A stretch of DNA of 64,000 bases from Allobosea sp. 117 (GTDB lineage: Bacteria; Pseudomonadota; Alphaproteobacteria; Rhizobiales; Xanthobacteraceae), in the NCBI RefSeq assembly GCF_000702305.1, contig NZ_JNLC01000011.1:434001-498000 (forward strand), written 5' to 3'. Shown here in pieces: positions 15,642 through 24,249 of the stretch (position 1 is its first letter; every line of letters begins with the position of its first letter). Below the pieces are notes generated by a model, which did not search any database, had not been told where the DNA came from, and worked only from the letters and a program-made list of their open reading frames with translations. The translations under genes were made by a program, and so were the position numbers.

Positions 15642-17156
15642 ATGGCCCAGCCCGTCCTGACCATATCGCGGCTCGCCAAGCGCTTCGGGCCCGTGCTGGC
15701 GCTCGGCGATGTGGACTTCACCCTGGAGCGCGGGGAAATCCACGCGCTGCTCGGCGTCAACGGCGCCGGCAAGTCGACCTTCATCAAGATCCTGTCCGGC
15801 GTCTACACCAAGGACGAGGGCACGATCGAGATCGACGGCCGCAGCGTAGAGTTCCGCTCGCCCCGCGATGCCATCGCCCATGGCGTGGCCGCCGTCCAGC
15901 AGCACCCGGAACTGGTGGGCGACCTCACCGGCTACGAGAACATCTTCCTCGGCATGGAAGGCGCGCGGCGGGGCTTCTGGAGCCGCATCGACCGCGCCTC
16001 CATGCGCCGGCGGGCCGACGCGCTGCTCGCCCGCTTCCCGGTGGAGATCGACCTCTCCCGCCGCGTCTCCAGCCTGTCGGTGGTGGAGCGCGAGATCGTC
16101 GCCATCCTGCAGGCGTTGTCGCGCGAGAACATCCGCGTCCTCATCCTCGACGAGCCGACCTCGACGCTGACCGAGGTCGAGAAGGGCGTGCTGTTCCGGC
16201 TGATGGCGCATCTGCGCGCCTCCGGCATCTCGATCATCTACATCACCCATCGCCTCGAGGAGGTGATGGAGATCGTCGACCGCCTCACCGTGTTCCGCGG
16301 CGGCCGCCGCATCACCACCATGAGCGTCGAGGCGGCACGTGCCGAGGGCGTCACCCTGGCCGAGCTAATGCTCGGCGAGACGCTTGACCACGTCTATCCA
16401 CCCCGGCGCAACGACGCCGGGGCGGGCGACGTTGTGTTCTCCGTCGACGGACTGCGGCTACCGGGCGTGCTCGACAACATCCGCTTCGACGTGCGGCGCG
16501 GCGAGATCGTCGGCGTGTTCGGGCTGGTCGGCTCCGGCCTCGACGAACTGTCCAAGGTGCTGTTCGGCGCCATGGGGCCGGCGGAAGGGAAGATGCGGCT
16601 GGGCGGGCGGGATATCGCCCCGCGCACGCCGCGCGAGGCGCTGGCGAACGGCATCTTCCTGGTGCCGGGCGACCGGCGTACCGAGGGGCTGACGCTGAGT
16701 CAGGCCTCGGTCTTCAACATGACGCTCGCCAATCTGGACAAGGCCTCCGGCCTCGGCGGCCTGCTGCGCGGCGGACGCAACCGCCGCGCGAGCGCCGAGC
16801 TGGCGCGGAAGGTGACGCTGCAGCCGCCGCTGCTCGACCGCGCGGTGAGCGACTTCAGCGGCGGCAACCAGCAGAAGATCGTGGTCGCCAAGGGGCTGTT
16901 CGCAGGGGCGGGCCTCTACATCTTCGTCGAGCCGACGGTGGGCGTCGACATCGGCGCGCGCTCACGCCTCTACGGCTTGATGCGCGATCTCGCCGAGACC
17001 GCCGCGGTGATCGTCATGTCCAGCGACTGCGACGAGGTGCACGGCCTCTCCGACCGCAGCTTCGCGCTCTACAAGGGCCGGCAGATCGGCCAGCCCTCAG
17101 GTGACATCACCCGCGGCCGGCTGCTCGCTGCCGGAATCATGGGGAGCCTGCACTGA
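15642..17156 (+). CDS. Sugar ABC transporter ATP-binding protein (RbsA-like, two ATPase domains)
   Basis: 504-residue tandem ATPase that powers the ribose-type importer at the inner membrane. The first domain has Walker A GVNGAGKST (about residues 38-46) and Walker B LILDEPTS, with a weak signature LSVVERE. In the second domain the Walker A site is degenerate (GLVGSGLDELSK), as usual for RbsA, while the signature FSGGNQQK is good. The second Walker B reads IFVEPTVGVD, replacing the Asp before Glu by Val, so one ATP site may be non-hydrolytic. Start at 15642 follows GAGGAAG. The stop shares one base with the first permease start (TGATG). Confidence 0.92.
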   Translation: MAQPVLTISRLAKRFGPVLALGDVDFTLERGEIHALLGVNGAGKSTFIKILSGVYTKDEGTIEIDGRSVEFRSPRDAIAHGVAAVQQHPELVGDLTGYENIFLGMEGARRGFWSRIDRASMRRRADALLARFPVEIDLSRRVSSLSVVEREIVAILQALSRENIRVLILDEPTSTLTEVEKGVLFRLMAHLRASGISIIYITHRLEEVMEIVDRLTVFRGGRRITTMSVEAARAEGVTLAELMLGETLDHVYPPRRNDAGAGDVVFSVDGLRLPGVLDNIRFDVRRGEIVGVFGLVGSGLDELSKVLFGAMGPAEGKMRLGGRDIAPRTPREALANGIFLVPGDRRTEGLTLSQASVFNMTLANLDKASGLGGLLRGGRNRRASAELARKVTLQPPLLDRAVSDFSGGNQQKIVVAKGLFAGAGLYIFVEPTVGVDIGARSRLYGLMRDLAETAAVIVMSSDCDEVHGLSDRSFALYKGRQIGQPSGDITRGRLLAAGIMGSLH

Positions 17157-18160
17157 TGACGCAGACCTCACGCCTGTCCTCCGGCTTCTACCGCATGCTG
17201 GCCTTCCTCGCTCTCGTGGCGGCGGTGGTCGCCATCTTCGCGCTGATCGAGCCGCGCTACCTCTCCATGCGCAACCTCACCGCCGTAACCCGCCACATGG
17301 CGGCCAACGGGCTCGCCGCGCTCGGCCTCACCTTCGTGGTGGTGGTGCGCAAATACGACCTGTCGTTCCCCGGCATCGCCTCCTTCGCGGCAATGACCAT
17401 CGGCTTCCTGATCGCCGGGGGATATTCGCTCGGTGTCGCGCTCGCCGCCGGCCTCGCCGTCGGGACGGCGATCGGCCTCGTGAACGGCTTTGCCGTCGCC
17501 TATGGCCGGCTGCCGGACATCGTCACCACCATCGCGACGGGCTCGATCGTCGGCGGCATGGCCTTCCTCTACACGGGCGGGCGGACGATCTTCCAGAACT
17601 TCATGACCTCGGGCCTGATCGACCTCAACGATATCCGCTTCTTCGGCCTGAACGCCTCGTTCTACTTTCTCATCGCCATCTATGGCGTCGCCTACATCGT
17701 GCTGCACCATTCGCGGTTCGGCACCGCCTTCCGCGCCGCCGGCGAGAACCCGGTCTCGGCCTATCTCTCGGGCATTCCGGTGCGGCTCTACACCATGGGC
17801 GCCTTCGCCGTCTGCGCGGCGACCGCGGTGCTGGCCGTCGTGCTCATCCTCGCGGAATCGGGAACGGCCGATACAAACGAAGGCGCCAATTTCCTGATGC
17901 CGGCTTATGCCGCCGTGTTCCTCGGCGCGGCGCTGCTCGGGGGCGCCTCCATCCCCGCCACGCTGGCCGGCACCGCGCTGATCACCATCTTGCTCGACGG
18001 CTTCTCGTTGCTCGGCGTGCCCTATTACTACAGCGACGGCGTCGTGAGCCTGATCCTGCTGGCCGGGGTCGTCCTGTTCGACGAGCGGCTGCGGCGGGAA
18101 GCGGCATTGCTGATGGCCCTCCTCGGCATCGGCCGAAAGACCCGGGAGATCCACCCGTGA
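17156..18160 (+). CDS. Ribose-type ABC transporter permease (first)
   Basis: 334-residue inner-membrane permease of the RbsC/BPD_transp_2 family with eight to ten hydrophobic segments. The family-typical GENPVSAYLSGIPVRLYTMGAF loop near residue 195-215 and the preceding FRAAGEN are seen, where the ATPase coupling region lies. It is coupled to the ATPase gene by TGATG and to the second permease by a four-base GTGA overlap. Two different permease genes in one operon imply a heteromeric channel, as in some pentose and polyol importers. Confidence 0.9.
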   Translation: MTQTSRLSSGFYRMLAFLALVAAVVAIFALIEPRYLSMRNLTAVTRHMAANGLAALGLTFVVVVRKYDLSFPGIASFAAMTIGFLIAGGYSLGVALAAGLAVGTAIGLVNGFAVAYGRLPDIVTTIATGSIVGGMAFLYTGGRTIFQNFMTSGLIDLNDIRFFGLNASFYFLIAIYGVAYIVLHHSRFGTAFRAAGENPVSAYLSGIPVRLYTMGAFAVCAATAVLAVVLILAESGTADTNEGANFLMPAYAAVFLGAALLGGASIPATLAGTALITILLDGFSLLGVPYYYSDGVVSLILLAGVVLFDERLRREAALLMALLGIGRKTREIHP

Positions 18161-19158
18161 CCGAGATGTCTTCGACCATGCGCCCGCAGATCTCCTTTGC
18201 CGGCTTCAGGAACATTGGCCGCTGGTGGCTGGCGCTGGCGCTGGTCGCCGCCCTTCTCGCCTTCGCGGCGGGACGGCCGCAGATGCTGGATGCCGGCAAC
18301 ATCGTCACCATCCTGCGCAGCGCCAGCATCATGGCGATCATGGTGCTCGGGCTGACCTGGGTGATCGCCGCCGGCAAAATCGACGTCAGCTTCATGCAGA
18401 TCGCCGCCCTGGCCAACATGACGACCGCCGGGCTGCTCGCGCAGGGCAGCGGCTGGACGCTCGCGGCGCTGTGCGGCATTGCCGTCGGCGGGGTGGTCGG
18501 GCTGGTCAACGGCCTGCTGGTCGGCCGGATGCGGCTCTCGCCGCTGATCACCACCATCGCGACCGGGGGCGTGTGCGCCTCTGCCGCGGCCGCCATCGGC
18601 GCTGGCACCTCGATCCGTATCGACGACGCCGGCGGCCTCGGCGACTTCCTCGCCGCCCATATCGGTCCGGTGCCGCTCATCGCGCTCTTCGTCGCCGCGC
18701 TCTACGCGGCGGCGTGGTGGATGCAGGAGCGGCTGACCTTCGGCCATTACATCTACGCCGCCGAGCAGAACGAGGAGGCGCTGGTCGATGTCGGCGTGTC
18801 CGTCCACCGCCTCATGGTGCTGGTCTATCTGATCAGCGGCGTCTGCGCCTCGGTCGCCGGGGTGCTGCTGGCGGCGAGCCTGTCCTCCGGCCAGCCGATG
18901 ATCGGCAGTTCCTACTTCATCGACGGCCTCACCGCCGTCTTCCTGGGCGGCATGATGATCCGCATCGGCCGGCCCAACGTGATCGGCACCGCGACCGCCG
19001 TGCTGCTGCTGGCGGTGCTGGTGAGCGGCGGTGCCCTGCTCGGATGGCCGGACTACCAGCGCGAGATCATCAAGGGCGTGCTGCTGCTCGCCGGCGTCGC
19101 CATGGCGGTGCGCATGGGGCGGGCGCTGGACGGCTTCGCCAAGGGGGGACGGCCATGA
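18157..19158 (+). CDS. Ribose-type ABC transporter permease (second)
   Basis: 333-residue inner-membrane permease of the same family, paired with the preceding one. The GTG at 18157 is chosen because it overlaps the previous stop as GTGA and has CGGGAG eight bases upstream; an ATG four codons in is an alternative. Hydrophobic segments run from about residue 20 to 320, with VNGLLVGRMRLSPLITTIATGG and the coupling loop YAAEQNEEALVDVGVSV. The coupling loop departs from the common AxGxN pattern of its partner, suggesting asymmetry between the two subunits. Confidence 0.88.
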   Translation: MTEMSSTMRPQISFAGFRNIGRWWLALALVAALLAFAAGRPQMLDAGNIVTILRSASIMAIMVLGLTWVIAAGKIDVSFMQIAALANMTTAGLLAQGSGWTLAALCGIAVGGVVGLVNGLLVGRMRLSPLITTIATGGVCASAAAAIGAGTSIRIDDAGGLGDFLAAHIGPVPLIALFVAALYAAAWWMQERLTFGHYIYAAEQNEEALVDVGVSVHRLMVLVYLISGVCASVAGVLLAASLSSGQPMIGSSYFIDGLTAVFLGGMMIRIGRPNVIGTATAVLLLAVLVSGGALLGWPDYQREIIKGVLLLAGVAMAVRMGRALDGFAKGGRP

Positions 19159-20705
19159 ACATGCATCCCGGAGCGACCGGGCCCCTCGTGGTCGGGCTGG
19201 ACTGCGGCACCGGCGGCGCGCGCGCCATCGTGTCCGATCTCACCGGCCATGTGCGCGGCACGGCCACCCGCAACTATCCCACCACCCATCCGAAGCCCGG
19301 CTGGGCCGAGCAGAACCCCGCCGACTGGTGGGAGGCCGCCTGCGCCGCGGTGCGCGAAGCGGTGGCGCGCGCCGGCGCGGCGCCCGACGACATCCTCGCC
19401 ATCTCGGCCGACGGCACGTCGAGCACCCTGGTGGCGCTCGACGAGGCGGGCGCGCCCATCGGGCCGGCCATTCTGTGGATGGACACGCGCGCCTCGGCCC
19501 AGGCCCGCCGCATGTCCGAGTGCGGCGATCCCGCGCTGGCCCGCTGCCGTGCCGGGGTGAGCGCCGAGTGGATGATTCCGCGCATCCTCTGGATCAAGGA
19601 GAACCGGCCGGATGTGTTTGAGCGCGCCCGCTGGTTCGTCGAGATGGCGGACTACATCGCCTACCGCCTCTCCGGGCGGCTGACACTCGGCCTCAACCAG
19701 GCGAGCAACCGGTGGTTCCATGGCGGCCTTGCCGGCGGCTGGCCGGCAGGCTTCTTCGCGCGAATCGGTCTTTCCGGCATCACCGAGCGCTTTCCCGCCG
19801 ATGTGCTGGCGCTCGGCGCGCCGATCGGGCCGGTGGCGCCCGACGTGGCCGGGATCATGGGGCTCGGGCGCGGCACGCTGGTGGTCTGCGGCGGCACCGA
19901 CGCCTATGTCGCGATGGTCGGGCTCGATGTCTGCCGGGCCGGCCGCTCCGCCTTCATCACCGGCTCGTCGCACCTCGTGCTGAGCATGACCGACCAGCCC
20001 GGCGAGGTGCCGGGCCTGTTCGGCGCGCATCCCGACTGCGTGGTGCCCGGCCTCTACGTGCTGGAGGGCGGTCAGGTCTCCTCGGGCTCCATCATAAAAT
20101 GGTGGCACGATCATTTCGGCAAGGCGCTGTGCCATGACGGCGACCCCTATGCGGCCATGATGGCGCGGGCGGCCGACATACCGATCGGCGCCGAAGGGCT
20201 GGTAGCGCTGGATTTCTGGCAGGGCAACCGGAATCCCTATACCGATTACGACCTGCGCGGCGCGATCTGGGGGCTCACGCTCAAGCACTCGCCCGACCAC
20301 ATCCTGCGGGCGCTGATCGAATCCGTCGCCTACGGCACGGAGAACATCCTGCGCACGCTCTCCGCCAACGGCATCGCGGTGAGCTCCCTTACCGCCTGCG
20401 GCGGCACGGTGCGCAGCCGTTTCCTCCTGCAGATGCACGCCGATGTCAGCGGTGTGCCGATCAGCGTCCCGCAGGTCAGCGAGGCCTCCGCCTTCGGCTC
20501 GGCCATCGTGGCCGCGGTGGGCGCGGGCGCGTTCCGCGACCTGCCGGAAGGCGCCGCGGCGATGGTCCGCGAGGATTTCGTGATCGAGCCCGACCGCGAG
20601 GCCGGGGCGCACTACGCGTCCATCTTTGAGGACTACCGCGCGACCCATGTCGCGCTCGCCCCGCTCATGCACGCCAAGGTGCGTGAGCGGGCCGTGCCCG
20701 CCTGA
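19155..20705 (+). CDS. FGGY-family carbohydrate kinase (second kinase of the operon)
   Basis: 516-residue sugar or polyol kinase of the FGGY family. The phosphate-binding loop GLDCGTGGARAIV sits at about residues 14-26, WMDTRA at about 112-117, and the catalytic Asp at about 249 in CGGTDAYVAM. The C-terminal TACGGTVRS and EASAFGSAIVAA complete the fold. The ATG at 19155 overlaps the permease stop as ATGA. It is clearly distinct from the xylulokinase-like protein upstream, so two phosphorylation steps or two substrates are handled. It probably phosphorylates the solute brought in by the adjacent importer; which polyol or sugar is unknown. Confidence 0.88.
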   Translation: MNMHPGATGPLVVGLDCGTGGARAIVSDLTGHVRGTATRNYPTTHPKPGWAEQNPADWWEAACAAVREAVARAGAAPDDILAISADGTSSTLVALDEAGAPIGPAILWMDTRASAQARRMSECGDPALARCRAGVSAEWMIPRILWIKENRPDVFERARWFVEMADYIAYRLSGRLTLGLNQASNRWFHGGLAGGWPAGFFARIGLSGITERFPADVLALGAPIGPVAPDVAGIMGLGRGTLVVCGGTDAYVAMVGLDVCRAGRSAFITGSSHLVLSMTDQPGEVPGLFGAHPDCVVPGLYVLEGGQVSSGSIIKWWHDHFGKALCHDGDPYAAMMARAADIPIGAEGLVALDFWQGNRNPYTDYDLRGAIWGLTLKHSPDHILRALIESVAYGTENILRTLSANGIAVSSLTACGGTVRSRFLLQMHADVSGVPISVPQVSEASAFGSAIVAAVGAGAFRDLPEGAAAMVREDFVIEPDREAGAHYASIFEDYRATHVALAPLMHAKVRERAVPA

Positions 20706-20795
20706 TCCCTTCCGGCGCGCGCCGGCCGCCATCGCCACACCCCGTCACATCCCGTCCGATCCGACGGCAACGTACATATCTGGAGTACAGGACAC

Positions 20796-22568
20796 ATGGC
20801 CCACATTGGAGATCTGGTCGCCGAGATGCTGGCGCAATACGGCGTCGAGCTGGTCTTCGGCATGCCGGGCGGACAGACCACCGCGCTGCATGACGGCATT
20901 TCGCGCCGGACCAACCGCATCCGCCACGTGCTGATGCGCGACGAGCGCAACGCCGCCTACGCCGCCGACGCCTATGCGCGGCTCACCGGCAAGCCGGGCG
21001 TGTGCGACGTGACCGTCGGTCCCGGCGCCAATCTCCTTCCGGCCGGCTTCATCGAGGCGCTCAACGCCTCGGTGCCGATGATCGGCATCGTCGGCGAGCT
21101 GCCGCTCGACTGGCTGACGCTGAAGGAAAAGGGCATCGCCAGCCAGGGCTTCGACCAGCTCTCCTTCTTCAAGACCATCACCAAGGATTCCTGGTTGGTG
21201 CCGTCGGTGACGGCGCTGCCGGAGATGATCCGCACCGCCTTCCGGGTGGCGACCTCGCCGCGGCCGGGGCCGGTGGCGCTGATCATCCCGCACGACATCT
21301 TCGATGCGGAATGGGACGAGAACCTCATCAAGATCGCGGTCGACGACCGGGCGATCCAGGCGCCGTTCATACGCGCGGCGCCGACCGGCGAGGCGGTGGC
21401 GGACGCCCTCGCGCTGATCGCACGCTCCAAGCGTCCGGCGCTGGTCTGCGGCGGCGGCGTCCACGGGGCCGACGCCACCGCGGAAGTCGGGCGGGTCGCC
21501 GAGAAGCTGCAGGGGCTGGTGGTGACCAGCCTCACCGGCCGCGGCTCGGTGCCGGAGACGCTGCCCTATGCGGCCGGCGCGCTCAATCCGCTCGGCTCCT
21601 GGGCGGCGATCGAGCTGATCAAGGAGGCCGACCTCGTGATCTGGTGCGGTTCGAAGGCCAGCCAGAACACGGCGATGAACTGGACGCTGCCGTTGCCCGA
21701 GCAGGCGACCATCACCATCGATGCCGACCCGAACGAGCATGGCCGCACCTTCCGGCCGACCGTCTCGCTGTTCGGCGACGTGCGCGAGGCCCTGCGCCTG
21801 ATCGACCGCGCCCTCGAACCGCAGAGCCACCCCGAATGGATGGCGCGGATCGCCGAGATCAAGGAGGCCGGCGAGGCGCAGAAGCGCGAGGAGATCGCCA
21901 GCGAGCAATTGCCGCTCAACCCGCCGCGGGTCATGGCGGCGCTCGCCGAGCGGCTGTCGGAGGACGACATCGTGATCTCCGACGCGAGCTTCTCGGCCGG
22001 CTGGATCGCCAACTTCCTGCCGGCGCGCAAGGCCGGCCGTCAGTTCCTCTATGCGCGCGGGCAGGGCGGCCTCGGCTATTCCACCCCGGCGGCCATCGGC
22101 GCGGCGGCGACGCGCCCCGAGGCCCGCATCGTGACGGTGGCCGGCGACGGCGCGTTCTCCTACACGATCGGCGAGCTGGCGACGCAGGTCCAGCAGAACC
22201 AGCGCGTGGTCAACATCGTGCTCAACAACGGCCGGCTGGGCTGGATCCAGCTCTGGCAGGAGATCTTCTTCAAGAACGTGCAATCCGCGCTGCTGGAGAG
22301 CCAGAGCTGCCATCCGAGCTTCGCGGCGGCGGCGGCCGGGCTCGGGCTGAAAGGGTTCTATGTCGAGAAGCCCGACGAGATCGGTCCGGCGCTGGATGCC
22401 GCCTTCGCCTGTGACGGCCCCTCGGTGGTGGAGTTCCGCATCGACGACCTCGCCACGCCCATCCACTCCTTCAAGCGGCGCATGCGCGAGGGCGGCGATA
22501 CGCCTCGCCCGCGTCCCGGCACCGTCTACAAGCTGCGTGAGTGGAAAACCTCGCCGACATTGGCGTAG
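20796..22568 (+). CDS. Thiamine-diphosphate-dependent enzyme of the acetolactate synthase family
   Basis: 590-residue ThDP enzyme with the three-domain layout of acetolactate synthase, glyoxylate carboligase and relatives. The catalytic Glu is Glu50 in RDERNAAYAADAYAR, the central domain spans roughly 190-330, and the ThDP motif GDGAFSYTIGELATQVQQNQRVVNIVLNN lies in the C-terminal third. It is the last gene of the polyol operon, 90 bases after the second kinase. No regulatory subunit gene follows, arguing against a biosynthetic acetolactate synthase. It could join or cleave a 2-oxoacid or hydroxyketone produced by the pathway. The reaction is not assignable from sequence alone. Confidence 0.85.
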   Translation: MAHIGDLVAEMLAQYGVELVFGMPGGQTTALHDGISRRTNRIRHVLMRDERNAAYAADAYARLTGKPGVCDVTVGPGANLLPAGFIEALNASVPMIGIVGELPLDWLTLKEKGIASQGFDQLSFFKTITKDSWLVPSVTALPEMIRTAFRVATSPRPGPVALIIPHDIFDAEWDENLIKIAVDDRAIQAPFIRAAPTGEAVADALALIARSKRPALVCGGGVHGADATAEVGRVAEKLQGLVVTSLTGRGSVPETLPYAAGALNPLGSWAAIELIKEADLVIWCGSKASQNTAMNWTLPLPEQATITIDADPNEHGRTFRPTVSLFGDVREALRLIDRALEPQSHPEWMARIAEIKEAGEAQKREEIASEQLPLNPPRVMAALAERLSEDDIVISDASFSAGWIANFLPARKAGRQFLYARGQGGLGYSTPAAIGAAATRPEARIVTVAGDGAFSYTIGELATQVQQNQRVVNIVLNNGRLGWIQLWQEIFFKNVQSALLESQSCHPSFAAAAAGLGLKGFYVEKPDEIGPALDAAFACDGPSVVEFRIDDLATPIHSFKRRMREGGDTPRPRPGTVYKLREWKTSPTLA

Positions 22569-22632
22569 GGCCAGCCGGCCGGGCGCATTCCCGTTCCGTA
22601 TAGCGGGGTGCTTCGCGCCGGGCGGACAGCAG

Positions 22633-22670
22633 ACAGCTTCACTGCGGCGCCTGTGCTTCAGTGAAGCTGT
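22633..22670. terminator. 12-bp inverted repeat between convergent genes
   Basis: ACAGCTTCACTG (22633-22644) and CAGTGAAGCTGT (22659-22670) are perfect complements around a 14-base loop, 65 bases past the ThDP gene. There is no T-run on either strand. A bidirectional transcription stop is plausible from its position between convergent units; a protein-binding site is the alternative. Confidence 0.45.
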
Positions 22671-22909
22671 GGCTCGCCGGCTCCTGCGCCCATCGGGCAT
22701 GGCGAGTCCGTTCGGTAGGTGCCCGATCTCGATCTCTGATCTCGCGCCAGAATTCGAGCCGCGCACCGCGACCTCGCCGCCCCCGAGGCTCGGTTGTCGG
22801 CGGGCGTCGAGCTCGTTTTCCAATGGCGAGACTCTGCGGTATCGGGTTCGGATGCACCGGACGGGCAGGAGGATGCGGGGTTGGACGCGGCACGGCCAAG
22901 GGTGCGCCG

Positions 22910-22928
22910 GGCCTGGTCGGACCAGGCC
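22910..22928. other. 19-bp perfect palindrome next to the GlxA-type gene end
   Basis: GGCCTGGTC and GACCAGGCC flank a single G. It begins 18 bases beyond the stop of the GlxA-type regulator gene (minus strand). It could form a compact hairpin at the 3' end of that message or be a dyadic protein site. Confidence 0.45.
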
Positions 22929-22946
22929 GTCGAACCTTGGCTGGTC

Positions 22947-23993
22947 TCACCGCTTCTCCAGAAGCGATGCCACGCTCGATAGCCGGCGCACTTCCGGGCG
23001 ATAGGCCTGGTTCTGCTGGCGGCGCAGCGAGGCCCGGAAGTCGCGCGGGGTCATGCCGAACTGGGCGCGGAAGGTGCGCGACAGCACGCCGGGGTAGGAG
23101 AAGCCGCAGGCGGTGGCGATGTCCTTGATGCCGAACTCCTCATAGAACAGCATGTTGCGCGCGGCCTGGAGCCGGATGCGCAGATAGAGCCGCGCGGGGG
23201 ACTCGTCGAAGCGGCGGCGGCATTCGCGCAGCACGGTCTTTCCAGAGACGGCGAGGCGCTCGGCGATGTCCTCGAGCGCCAGCGGGAAATCGAGATTCTG
23301 CTCCATCAGGCGGACGATGCGGTCCGACAGCGCCGGCCCGGCCACCGGGGTCGCCGGCGCGTCGGGGCGCTGGGCGGCGCTCGCCATGCGCGGCACATAG
23401 ACGAGCGCATTGGCCACTTCGCTCGCCAGCGTCGAACCTTCCAGCCGGCCGATCAGATCGAGCATCATGTCGAGCGTGGCGATGCCGCCGGCGCAACTGA
23501 TGCGCTGTCCGTCGATGAGGTAGAGCTGTCCGTTCACGGCGAGCTCCGGGAAGCGCTCGCGGAAGGTCGGCACCGCCTCCCAGTGCAGCACCACCTGACG
23601 CCCACTGATCAGCCCGGCCTGCGCCAGCGCGAAGGCGCCGGTGTCCACCGCGCCGATGGAGGCGCCGAAGCGCGCCGCTGTGCGCAGTTGATTCAGCAGC
23701 TTGGGCGAATTGCGCTGCATCGGCAGATTGCCCTCGAACACTAGGTAGAAATCCGCCTGCGCCATGGTTTGCAGGCTGTCGTCCGCCGACATCCACAGGC
23801 CGTTGCTGGCGCGCACAGGCGCTCCGTCCTCGGAGACGAAGCGCCAGCGGAAGAGCTCCCGCCCGCTGTTCTGGTTGGCGATGCGCAGCGCCTCGCTGGC
23901 GAGCACCAGCGCGTTCAGCGGGAATTCCGGCTGGAGAATGAGATTGAAGGTCGGGGCATGCCCCGCCGGAGCCTGATCGACATGCGCCTCCAT
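22947..23993 (-). CDS. GlxA-type AraC family transcriptional regulator (DJ-1/PfpI + HTH)
   Basis: 348-residue regulator with an N-terminal DJ-1/PfpI-like domain (about residues 15-190) and a C-terminal AraC helix-turn-helix pair (about 245-330, with CGFSYPGVLSRTFRAQFGMTP as the conserved second half). Such proteins often control amine, arginine or choline catabolism. In the first domain the usual nucleophile region reads GAVDTGAFALAQAG, with Asp-Thr-Gly in place of Cys, fitting a sensor rather than an enzyme. It is divergent from the sugar-acid operon at 24250, so it is the likely regulator of that operon. Confidence 0.9.
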   Translation of the reverse strand: MEAHVDQAPAGHAPTFNLILQPEFPLNALVLASEALRIANQNSGRELFRWRFVSEDGAPVRASNGLWMSADDSLQTMAQADFYLVFEGNLPMQRNSPKLLNQLRTAARFGASIGAVDTGAFALAQAGLISGRQVVLHWEAVPTFRERFPELAVNGQLYLIDGQRISCAGGIATLDMMLDLIGRLEGSTLASEVANALVYVPRMASAAQRPDAPATPVAGPALSDRIVRLMEQNLDFPLALEDIAERLAVSGKTVLRECRRRFDESPARLYLRIRLQAARNMLFYEEFGIKDIATACGFSYPGVLSRTFRAQFGMTPRDFRASLRRQQNQAYRPEVRRLSSVASLLEKR

Positions 23994-24019
23994 GATCGTG
24001 CCTCCCTGCCGGGCTGTCC

Positions 24020-24051
24020 TATAATGTTAATAACAAGTCCATTTTCGTCAA
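24020..24051. promoter_or_regulatory. AT-rich promoter and palindrome in the divergent GlxA / lyase gap
   Basis: A TATAAT box is read on the plus strand at 24020-24025. The 11-bp palindrome TGTTAATAACA follows at 24025-24035, and a TTGACG box lies on the minus strand at 24046-24051. They are the only AT-rich elements in the 23994-24249 gap, so divergent promoters with an operator are likely here. The plus-strand leader would be about 215 bases. Assignment is tentative. Confidence 0.4.
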
Positions 24052-24249
24052 TTGGTCCGGCCAAATGCCGGGAAGTATCAGTTCACGAAAGATGTTCGGG
24101 GCACCGGGCCGCAGCCTGTGGACGAAGGCGGCCGGCACCCCTGATCTGTTGACATCACTGGCATCCGGCACGCGACGCCGCCGTCCGTGAGCGCTCCCGC
24201 TCGCGCCGGCCACAGCCCGCTTTTGCCGGCAGGAACGAGGTTTGGCGAC

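Larger units (their letters stand above)
22569..22946. other. Gap between convergent units, with two palindromes
   Basis: No gene is supported. The stretch holds the 12-bp inverted repeat at 22633-22670 and a 19-bp perfect palindrome at 22910-22928, both listed separately. A minus-strand frame of about 100 codons lacks recognisable motifs. Confidence 0.5.

Noticed and set aside
22639-22950. A 103-codon minus-strand frame downstream of the GlxA-type gene
   Set aside because: Composition is that of random GC-rich sequence and it includes the palindromes; no support for a protein.
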